From Flemingiibacterium sp045632605 (GTDB lineage Bacteria > Bacillota > Clostridia > Oscillospirales > CAG-272), in contig JAZQXA010000027.1 of the NCBI GenBank assembly GCA_045632605.1, positions 1-12,657 of the forward strand: 12,657 nt of DNA. Direction: 5' to 3'. The notes beneath the pieces are model-generated. The model made no database searches. It had not been told where the DNA came from and was given only the letters and a program-made list of their open reading frames with translations. Shown piece by piece: positions 6,121-12,657 of this stretch. Each line of letters begins with the position of its first letter. Position 1 is the stretch's first letter. Made by a program: the position numbers and the translations under genes.

Positions 6121-7512
6121 TCAATCTCCGTTATAATAATATATTAATTTGATATCGTTTCCATTCGGTTTCACTCTGTCGGCAGAGGGGAATCCGGGCA
6201 CCCAGACTATCCCAGCCTCATCGCAAAAAATCGGTGTTTCATACCGCTGTTTTTTTGAATACCCACGGTCATTGTAAAGCTTTTTGAGTTTTCGCGTCAT
6301 ATTGCCGAAAACATATGAATCGCCGTCACGCCGTGAGCGCACCGACATAAGATTTATTTTATCAGAACTTATAATCGTGTGTATTGATAATTTGTAAATA
6401 TTTTGCAGGGTTTCGTTATCTTTTTGTAAATCCGCTCGCATATTCCCGCATTTTGCGACAAAAACCGCAAAATCGGGATTTTTAAAACAGTTAACGCCCT
6501 CATGAAGCTGATATTCAAATGAAGTGGGAACACATTCTGCTTCATCTGTAAAATAAAGCTGTCCGCCCTCTATCACCGCACGGATTCCGCCGGAAAGCGA
6601 CACACTTGAACCATTACGGTTTGCCGCCGCAAGAGAGAGCACTGCATCAATGTGAACTTTTTCGAGTGTCTTTTCACTGACGGATGAAAACATTCTGCAA
6701 ACGGCACGCACGGCAATCGGTCTTTCCGCATCGCAAAGAAGCACTGCACTAATACGACCGTTAGCAGCATTATCCAAAACAAATTTTTCAGCCGCAGAAT
6801 CAAGATAAGCCGCATCCTCACGTATATTAACTGTCATGCGTTTCACCGAATCAAGAAATGACGGATTAACCTTCTCAAGTCTTGGAATTATCTCATGACG
6901 AATAAAATTACGAGTATACGCCGTATCGTCGTTTGTGCTGTCAAATATATATTCTGCACCGATTTCGTTAAGATATCCGATAATATCACGTTTTGAAGCG
7001 TAAATCAGCGGACGGATGACCGATATACCTGAAATTTCACGAATCGGAGGTATACCGCAAAGTCCGTCAATTCCGCTTCCGCGGGTCAAGTTAAAAATTA
7101 CTGTTTCTGCGTTGTCATCGGCATTATGAGCGGTAGCAATACAAGATAGACGCGAATCAGTCTTCACCGCTTTTACAAATGTATTATAGCGGAATTCACG
7201 TGCCGCTTCTTCAATTCCCTTTCCCTGCTCTTTAGCAACGGACGGAATATCAACTTTTTCAAGTGTAAAATCAATATTCAGATATTCGCATATCTTACGG
7301 CAAAATTCCGCATCACGGTCAGCTTCCTCGCCGCGTATGCCATGATGAACGTGCAGTGCACGAAGGTATAGCCCACGTTCATCGCACAGCTTTTTCATGA
7401 AATAAAGCAGGGCGGTTGAATCGGCACCGCCGGAAAAGCCGACAAGTACACCCGACTGCGCATCAAGCATAGAATATACATCAAGTGCTGAAAACAAATT
7501 CTTTTGATTCAT
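6121..7512 (-). CDS. tilS: tRNA(Ile)-lysidine synthetase
   Basis: Attaches lysine to C34 of the CAU-anticodon tRNA-Ile using ATP, so that it reads AUA codons; essential in most bacteria. In 463 residues: the PP-loop SGGADS at 27-32, HVHHGIRG at 54-61, AHNADDNAET at 128-137 and the DSTNDD...RNFIRHEIIPRL segment at 191-212, all typical of the N-terminal ATP-pyrophosphatase domain. A middle TilS domain and a C-terminal lysidine domain (about 390-463, ending MTRKLKKLYNDRG...VPGFP) follow. The ATG is 11 bases after the dnaB stop; no Shine-Dalgarno sequence is visible in TTAATTTAAAATATT before it, so it probably depends on ribosomes finishing dnaB. The nearest GGAG is about 20 bases away, next to a short CCGG/CCGG hairpin at the dnaB end. 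Confidence 0.95.
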   Translation of the reverse strand: MNQKNLFSALDVYSMLDAQSGVLVGFSGGADSTALLYFMKKLCDERGLYLRALHVHHGIRGEEADRDAEFCRKICEYLNIDFTLEKVDIPSVAKEQGKGIEEAAREFRYNTFVKAVKTDSRLSCIATAHNADDNAETVIFNLTRGSGIDGLCGIPPIREISGISVIRPLIYASKRDIIGYLNEIGAEYIFDSTNDDTAYTRNFIRHEIIPRLEKVNPSFLDSVKRMTVNIREDAAYLDSAAEKFVLDNAANGRISAVLLCDAERPIAVRAVCRMFSSVSEKTLEKVHIDAVLSLAAANRNGSSVSLSGGIRAVIEGGQLYFTDEAECVPTSFEYQLHEGVNCFKNPDFAVFVAKCGNMRADLQKDNETLQNIYKLSIHTIISSDKINLMSVRSRRDGDSYVFGNMTRKLKKLYNDRGYSKKQRYETPIFCDEAGIVWVPGFPSADRVKPNGNDIKLIYYYNGD

Positions 7513-7523
7513 AATATTTTAAA

Positions 7524-8870
7524 TTAAGCCGGAGGCTCCGGAGTACCGTCGGACGCCATGGAGGTGAACTTTGTATACTGACCGAACCATCCCATTGGAA
7601 CACGCTGTGTCGAGCCGTGACGGTTTTTCGCCACATGAACGTCCGCAATATTCTGCTTTTCCGGGTCGTTCTGATAGTAGTCACGGGAGAGGAACATGAT
7701 AATGTCCGCATCCTGCTCGATAGCACCGGAGTCACGAAGGTCAGAGAGCATAGGCGCACTGTCTGCACCTTTTCTCGATTCGGGATTACGCGAGAGCTGT
7801 GCACAGCAGATAATCGGAACCATAAGCTCCTTTGCAAGAATCTTTAAGTTACGGGAAATATCACTGACCTCTTGAACTCGGTTGTCAATCTTTCTGTCAG
7901 ACTGCATGAGCTGGAGATAGTCGATAACAACAAGTCCGAGGTTTTTAACCCGGCGAAGCTTCGATTTCATTGCCGTTGCGGTAATACCCGTGGTGTCGTC
8001 AATAAATATATCGCATTCGGTAAGATTTGCCGAAGCGTGTGCAATCTTTGTCCAGTCGTCGCTCGAAAGCTCTCCGGAACGAATATTGTGGCTGTCAACA
8101 AGAGCTTCACTCGAAAGCATACGCGAAACAAGCTGCTGTGCCGACATTTCGAGTGAGAATATACAAACAGCCTTTTTTGTATTTCTTGCAACATTTGTTG
8201 CAATATTAAGCGCAAACGAGGTCTTACCGACGCCGGGACGTGCGCCGACTATAATAAAGTCGCTTTTTCCCATACCGACAAGCACCTTATCAAGGTCGCC
8301 GAAGCCGGTTTCAACGCCGAGCGTTTCGGCGCGGTTCGTTTGAAGCTGATGCAGATGCTCAAAGGTCTGAACAAGCACCTCTTTAATGTGCGTAAAACCT
8401 TTCTGTTCGTTACCCTCGGCAATTGAGAATATCTTCTGTTCGGCATTTCCGATGATGTGCATGACCTCATCCTCGGCGCTGTATGCCGACTCGGAAATCT
8501 CCTCCGATGCTGCAATCAAACTGCGAAGCAAGCTCTTATCCTTTACGATTCTCGCATAATCCGCCACATTCGCCGCCGACGGAACAACGTCCGCAATCAG
8601 CTTTATGTAGGATTTGCTGTTCGCTTCATCATAAACGCCGCGATGTACAAGGGTATCAATGAGAGTGACAATATCAATATCCTTGTTTTTTAAATACATC
8701 TCCTGCATGGCGAGGTAAATTTCGGTGTGCTCCGAAACGTAAAAGTCCTCACTTTTCAGTATACCCACAACAAGGTCAATGCATTCCGGGTCAATCAGAA
8801 TCGAACCGAGCACCGACTGCTCCGCTTCAACCGAAAACGGCAGTTTTCGTGAATAAAGCTTTTCTTCCAT
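7524..8870 (-). CDS. dnaB: replicative DNA helicase DnaB
   Basis: Hexameric helicase that unwinds DNA at the replication fork (named dnaC in Bacillus). In 448 residues the N-terminal primase-interacting domain (about 10-110) is joined by a linker to the RecA-like motor: Walker A GARPGVGKT at 209-217, Walker B LGLVVIDYLQLM at 311-322, the LSDLRDSGAIEQDAD segment at 375-389, and AKNRHGS at 414-420 near the arginine finger. There is no intein, although dnaB is a common intein host. The ATG lies two bases after the rplI stop with only a weak GAAG upstream, consistent with coupling to rplI, the usual partner in Firmicutes. The extreme C-terminus (PEPPA) is poorly conserved in the family. Confidence 0.97.
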   Translation of the reverse strand: MEEKLYSRKLPFSVEAEQSVLGSILIDPECIDLVVGILKSEDFYVSEHTEIYLAMQEMYLKNKDIDIVTLIDTLVHRGVYDEANSKSYIKLIADVVPSAANVADYARIVKDKSLLRSLIAASEEISESAYSAEDEVMHIIGNAEQKIFSIAEGNEQKGFTHIKEVLVQTFEHLHQLQTNRAETLGVETGFGDLDKVLVGMGKSDFIIVGARPGVGKTSFALNIATNVARNTKKAVCIFSLEMSAQQLVSRMLSSEALVDSHNIRSGELSSDDWTKIAHASANLTECDIFIDDTTGITATAMKSKLRRVKNLGLVVIDYLQLMQSDRKIDNRVQEVSDISRNLKILAKELMVPIICCAQLSRNPESRKGADSAPMLSDLRDSGAIEQDADIIMFLSRDYYQNDPEKQNIADVHVAKNRHGSTQRVPMGWFGQYTKFTSMASDGTPEPPA

Positions 8871-8872
8871 AA

Positions 8873-9322
8873 TTATTTTTCTTCGCCGATAAGAACATTA
8901 ATCTTACCGACAACCTCTGTGTGAAGCTTAACGTCAACCGTGTGTGTACCGAAGGTCTTGAGCGCATCATCGAGCAAAATCTTGCGCTTGTCAACAGTGA
9001 TATCAGCCTGCTTCTGAAGCTCCTCGGCAATATCCTTTGACGTAACGGAGCCGTAAAGTCTGCCGTCAACACCCGCCTTGCCCTTGAATTTTACAATAAT
9101 GCCCTCAAGCTTTGCGGCGGTATCCTTTGCATTCTGAAGCTCAACCTCTTTTTTGTGAGCCTCTGCCGCTTCACGTCCCTTTATTTCATTAAGTGCCTTG
9201 TTATCAGCGATAATTGCAAGTCCCTTCGGAATGAGGAAATTGCGCGCATATCCGTCGGATACATTGATAAGCTGACCTTTTTTACCCTGTGATTTTACGT
9301 CCTGTGTGAGTACTACTTTCAT
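8873..9322 (-). CDS. rplI: 50S ribosomal protein L9
   Basis: Large-subunit protein that binds 23S rRNA near the L1 stalk and helps keep the reading frame. The 149 residues are the usual length. The N-terminal domain carries the signature GYARNFLIPKG (24-34), then comes the long connecting helix rich in Ala, Lys and Glu (about 41-75), then the C-terminal domain. The ATG follows AGGAG at a spacing of eight bases, a strong ribosome binding site. It sits between gdpP (18-nt gap) and dnaB (2-nt gap), the conserved Firmicutes order. Confidence 0.97.
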   Translation of the reverse strand: MKVVLTQDVKSQGKKGQLINVSDGYARNFLIPKGLAIIADNKALNEIKGREAAEAHKKEVELQNAKDTAAKLEGIIVKFKGKAGVDGRLYGSVTSKDIAEELQKQADITVDKRKILLDDALKTFGTHTVDVKLHTEVVGKINVLIGEEK

Positions 9323-9340
9323 TTTATTATCTCCTGTAAT

Positions 9341-11377
9341 TTAGTTTTTTGTCATATAATCATCAATTGCCTCTTTGAGGCTTGTAAGCGCCGCCGTCAT
9401 CGAAACGTCGGAGAGGAATGCCCCTGCCGCTTCATAGTAACCGCCGCCGCCAATTTTTTCGAGTATCAGCTGTACGTTAATATTTCCTGCGGAACGTGCG
9501 GAAATGTGTACGCTGTTGTCAATCTGAACGAGTGCGAAGCTTGCCATAACTCCGTTTACGCCAAGCAGCTTGTCCGCGGCCTTTGCCGCAGCAATTCTGT
9601 CCGCCGAAGTTCCGTCGCTGTCGCTCATTGATATTGCAAACATCTGACGGTAAGTGATAACATTCATCGAGAATTTTGCTTCACGCATAAAATCATCGAG
9701 TCCCGTTTTAAAGAAATGCTGAACCTCGGTCGGATTTGCGCCCTCGCCTCGGAGATACAGTGCCACGCTGAACGTACGAACGCCGGTATTACGTGAGAAC
9801 TGCTTGGTGTCAAGCAACATTCCGGCGTAAAGTACATCCGCTTCTTCACGGTGTAAGCTGCCAATAGTAAGTGCCTGCTCGAGCATTTCGGAAACAAGCT
9901 CACTTGCCGACGATGCCGACGGTTCAATATACGAAATAAGCGGTTCACGCTTAAATTCGCCTGTTTTTCTGTGATGGTCGATAATTGCAATCGACGCAAC
10001 ATTGTCTGCAATTTCCGGCGACTCAAACTGCACGGGGTTATTTACGTCAACAATGACAAGCAGTGTGTCAGAGTGAATCATATCCTGCCCCGTAATGCTG
10101 TCAACAAAAATGTCTGCATATTCGGGAAGCGGAGCAACACGGCTGACCGCACTCTTGATATTCGGGTCATCTCGGTCGACAACGATATTAGCCTTAACTC
10201 CGCAGAACATCGCAAGTCTTGCGATACCGACGCAGGCACCGATTGAGTCATAGTCCGGGTTACGGTGACCCATAATGAGCACATTATTCGCCTTCGCCAT
10301 GCTGAGTGAGAGCTGATTTGCAATAACACGGGCACGCACCTTTGTACGCTTCTGAACAGTCTTTGTACGTCCGCCGTAGAATTCCGTGTTGTGAATATTC
10401 TTTACAACGACTTGGTCACCGCCGCGCTGAAGTGCAAGGTCAAGTGAGGCGTGAGCATCGTGGTCCTTGTCAGCAAGTGCACCGTTCACACGGGAAATAC
10501 CGATTGAAACAGTAACCGGCATACTTCCCTCTCCTATACGAACCTCACGTATACGGTCGAGGATATCAAACTTTTTCTCAATGAACTCATCAAGATATCT
10601 CGCTTCAAAGAGGAATATAAATTTATCTCTCTCATACTCCTTGAGAATACCGCCAACAGAATCTGCCCATTCCTTGAGTATCGCCTCAACCTGAGCCGCC
10701 GCGGCACGGTATTTTTCCTGAACGAACTGCCGAAGCTCGTCAAGGTTATCTATCATTACATAAGCAATAATTGTTTCCTCGTCGGAAAGACGCTTTGCGA
10801 GCTGACGCATTTCGGTGCGTTCATTCCAAACAGTAATGACATAATTTTTGCCCTGCGCGGTAATCTTGTAGCCTTTTATACGGAAAACGCGGTCGTTTGA
10901 TACAGCTTCAACGCCGTCCTGAAATTCCGTTTCCTCCGCCTGAGAGGTAGTATCGGAAAGTATACGGTCAATCGTTACATCAACAATGCTGTCAATATAT
11001 TTTGCATACAGCACCTCACGCGGATTTGTCGCCTTGGTGAAAGCGTTGTTATACCAGATAATTTTTCCCGATTCGTCACAGATAACGACAGGCAGATAAA
11101 GCTTCAAAATAAAATCGAGCGTGACATTCCCAAGTATGGGCGATAGCTTTTCGTCATCAGCACCAACCATGCGGAAGCTAAAAAATTCATACAGCTTAAG
11201 GGCAATAAATTCCGCCGCAAAAAAGCATATCAGCATCACTGCGCCGACAGTCAGCGCACCAAGTGACGAAAGATGCATTATAAGTGCATATATAATAAAG
11301 AACAGCGATGCAATGACCAGTGTAATTACGACACGTACCGGGAGTCTGTGTGATTTTTGTTCGTGTTTGTTTTTCAC
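9341..11377 (-). CDS. gdpP: cyclic-di-AMP phosphodiesterase GdpP
   Basis: Degrades c-di-AMP to pApA and so controls potassium/osmolyte balance and cell-wall stress responses (family knowledge). In 678 residues: two TM helices (about 14-34 and 41-62), a PAS-like domain (about 80-185), a degenerate GGDEF domain (about 200-330, ending PVTVSIGIS), then DHH and DHHA1. Metal-site residues are present: H371, D375 and D377 in HRNPDYDSIG, D444 in VDVNNP, DHH at 467-469, D523 in LLDTKQF. The DHHA1 glycine motif reads GGGGYYEAAG (643-652) where I expect GGGGH, so His is replaced by Tyr647. The start codon is GTG (plus 11375-11377) with AAAGGAG nine bases upstream, overlapping the yybS stop; the gap to yybS is six bases. 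Confidence 0.95.
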   Translation of the reverse strand: MKNKHEQKSHRLPVRVVITLVIASLFFIIYALIMHLSSLGALTVGAVMLICFFAAEFIALKLYEFFSFRMVGADDEKLSPILGNVTLDFILKLYLPVVICDESGKIIWYNNAFTKATNPREVLYAKYIDSIVDVTIDRILSDTTSQAEETEFQDGVEAVSNDRVFRIKGYKITAQGKNYVITVWNERTEMRQLAKRLSDEETIIAYVMIDNLDELRQFVQEKYRAAAAQVEAILKEWADSVGGILKEYERDKFIFLFEARYLDEFIEKKFDILDRIREVRIGEGSMPVTVSIGISRVNGALADKDHDAHASLDLALQRGGDQVVVKNIHNTEFYGGRTKTVQKRTKVRARVIANQLSLSMAKANNVLIMGHRNPDYDSIGACVGIARLAMFCGVKANIVVDRDDPNIKSAVSRVAPLPEYADIFVDSITGQDMIHSDTLLVIVDVNNPVQFESPEIADNVASIAIIDHHRKTGEFKREPLISYIEPSASSASELVSEMLEQALTIGSLHREEADVLYAGMLLDTKQFSRNTGVRTFSVALYLRGEGANPTEVQHFFKTGLDDFMREAKFSMNVITYRQMFAISMSDSDGTSADRIAAAKAADKLLGVNGVMASFALVQIDNSVHISARSAGNINVQLILEKIGGGGYYEAAGAFLSDVSMTAALTSLKEAIDDYMTKN

Positions 11378-11383
11378 CGGGAA

Positions 11384-12490
11384 TCACTCCTTTCTGTTTT
11401 TCAAAAGATGCTTGCGCGCACGGTTTTCGCGTATAACAACAATAACGCCGAGCGCACACATAATCATAATCGGAACCTGGGGCATAATGAATAAGAACAC
11501 AATACCAAGCACTAAAAGAACTGTTCTGAACGTGCTTCGGTGAGTTTTCAGCTTGAAGCCGAGAGCGATATCTCTGACGCCGCAGTAGAAGAATCCGGGC
11601 GAGAGAATCAGCACAAGATTCTGAAGCGCAATATATAAAACACTCATTTTGGTACCGTCCGGTGCCAAAAGAACGGATGCAATATAAGCCGCGATATAAA
11701 CACCTACCGTAACACTGTCAATCTCAATTCGCCATGAAACATTTTCCTGTGACACTTCAACAGTTGGTCCGTCAGGAGTCATAACGGCTCTGACACGAAC
11801 GCGAAGTCCCATCGGAAGTTTGTGAAGCATTCCGAACGCATTGGCGAGTAGTCTGGCAGCAAGAGTGGCAAGATATGCAAAGCCAATCATTATTGCAGCA
11901 AATGTGCCGATAAGAACTGCCTTTGTATAATATATCAGCGTGTCAATCATCTGCGGTGTAATCGACTGAAACGCCTCACCGCCCTCTTCCTTTAAAAGCT
12001 TTTGAATCTGTTCTGCCAAAGGGTCAAAAACCGAATCAATAAACGCAGATGCGGTTTCGATATTTACAGCACCGTATTCATCCGCAATAATGACAGCATA
12101 CGATGATACAAACAACGCAAAGCAAAATATTGCCGCGCACGCAATTGAAGCGGTTCGTCCAAGTCCCATTCGCACAGTCACAAATATCGGCAATGCGAGC
12201 GCAAGCGGATAAAGTGCCGTAAATGCCGCCGGAAGCTCTCCAAAGAAAGCATATGCCCCGGCAAACGGGAGAAGATTCAACAAAAACACCAGCGCAAGCT
12301 TCGGCTTTGAAACGGAAAACTCAAGCGCAAGCAAAATATTCATAGCCGCCGCAACAAGTGCGGTAAGAGCTCCGGGCAGTCCGCCAACAAGCGAACTCAT
12401 AAAAGGCAAAATACAGATTGCGGCAATAAAAGCAATTTGTGTCGGTACTGTGAGTTTTTTATTATTTTCCGGCTGCACAGTACCGGTCAT
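11384..12490 (-). CDS. yybS: YybS-like DUF2232 membrane protein
   Basis: A polytopic membrane protein of unknown function, found in Firmicutes directly before gdpP-rplI-dnaB. From ATG 12490 it has 368 residues with about eight hydrophobic segments and a hydrophilic loop near 145-190 (numbered from the longest possible start). The late segment LVLILSPGFFYCGVRDI followed by a final hydrophobic stretch and a basic tail is typical of the family. The start is uncertain: ATG 12490 has AAGGA ten bases upstream; TTG 12511 has GAAAGGTG six bases upstream; the longest frame begins at GTG 12520 but leaves no room for a ribosome binding site. The N-terminus before the first membrane segment is hydrophilic, so the choice barely affects the protein. 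A role with GdpP is inference from the conserved pairing. Confidence 0.85.
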   Translation of the reverse strand: MTGTVQPENNKKLTVPTQIAFIAAICILPFMSSLVGGLPGALTALVAAAMNILLALEFSVSKPKLALVFLLNLLPFAGAYAFFGELPAAFTALYPLALALPIFVTVRMGLGRTASIACAAIFCFALFVSSYAVIIADEYGAVNIETASAFIDSVFDPLAEQIQKLLKEEGGEAFQSITPQMIDTLIYYTKAVLIGTFAAIMIGFAYLATLAARLLANAFGMLHKLPMGLRVRVRAVMTPDGPTVEVSQENVSWRIEIDSVTVGVYIAAYIASVLLAPDGTKMSVLYIALQNLVLILSPGFFYCGVRDIALGFKLKTHRSTFRTVLLVLGIVFLFIMPQVPIMIMCALGVIVVIRENRARKHLLKNRKE

Positions 12491-12527
12491 TTCATTCTGG
12501 TCCTTATCCAAGATATACACCTTTCAG

Positions 12528-12539
12528 GCCCACATGGGC
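12528..12539. repeat. GCCCACATGGGC inverted repeat in the yybS leader
   Basis: Perfect 5+2+5 dyad between the promoter start site and the yybS start. It could be a protein-binding site or a short RNA hairpin. No family is recognisable. Confidence 0.4.
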
Positions 12540-12560
12540 ACAATACTCCATAATAATCTC

Positions 12561-12589
12561 ATTATAATATTATATCACCTTTTTTTCAA
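12561..12589 (-). promoter_or_regulatory. promoter of the yybS-gdpP-rplI-dnaB-tilS-hpt-ftsH run
   Basis: On the minus strand TTGAAA (plus 12584-12589), a 17-nt spacer, and TATAAT (plus 12561-12566). The predicted start of transcription is near 12554. The spacer is AT-rich. It is the only clear promoter upstream of the seven-gene run. The remaining sequence to 12657 is AT-rich and shows no gene. Confidence 0.8.
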
Positions 12590-12657
12590 GATGTAAATAG
12601 GAAACTGTAAACTTTAAGCAACTTTCGTACATATATTTCATATATTTACGTAATTTT

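Noticed and set aside
7529..7545. CCGG/CCGG hairpin at the end of dnaB as a terminator
   Set aside because: The stem is only four pairs with no T-run after it on the minus strand.
7524..8870. Intein or mobile insertion in dnaB
   Set aside because: The helicase is of normal length with uninterrupted motifs.

Overview
The window looks like chromosomal DNA of a low-to-moderate GC Gram-positive bacterium of the class Clostridia, most likely Oscillospiraceae/Ruminococcaceae. The reasons are the yybS-gdpP-rplI-dnaB and tilS-hpt-ftsH gene orders, AGGAG-type ribosome binding sites, sigma-A type promoters with AT-rich -10 boxes, and an ECF vitamin-transporter S component. The species assignment is inference from gene content only. 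There is no sign of phage, IS, CRISPR or tRNA/rRNA genes; coding density is high and no gap without a gene exceeds 200 bases.

Plus strand, left third (1-2499). The window opens inside an acyl-ACP thioesterase gene (5' partial). A strong promoter at 724-752 follows, then a leader of about 130 nt that carries a well-formed intrinsic terminator just before the ribosome binding site, with competing upstream hairpins: a candidate riboswitch or attenuator of a class I cannot name. It controls an ECF transporter S component (888-1427) and, one base after its stop codon, a two-domain protein that joins an unrecognised N-terminal domain to a uridine-kinase/phosphoribulokinase-like P-loop kinase. The transporter and kinase look like an uptake-and-phosphorylation pair for a small metabolite or vitamin. 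A bidirectional terminator (2516-2548) separates them from the convergent genes that follow.

Minus strand, right two thirds (2556-12520). A LacX-type aldose epimerase gene (2556-3443) stands alone after the terminator that closes a seven-gene run. In transcription order the run is yybS (DUF2232 membrane protein), gdpP (c-di-AMP phosphodiesterase), rplI (ribosomal protein L9), dnaB (replicative helicase), tilS (tRNA-Ile lysidine synthetase), hpt (hypoxanthine phosphoribosyltransferase) and ftsH (membrane AAA protease). Gaps inside the run are 1-18 nt, apart from 55 nt before ftsH, where a possible internal promoter lies. A promoter at 12561-12589 and a terminator at 3478-3510 fit one transcript of about 9 kb linking second-messenger turnover, translation, replication, purine salvage and membrane protein quality control.

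Most genes are ordinary housekeeping genes. The parts worth a closer look are the attenuator leader at 753-887, the unknown domain and substrate of the kinase behind it, and an exact 18-nt palindromic repeat that occurs both in the leader and, in frame, inside the kinase gene.
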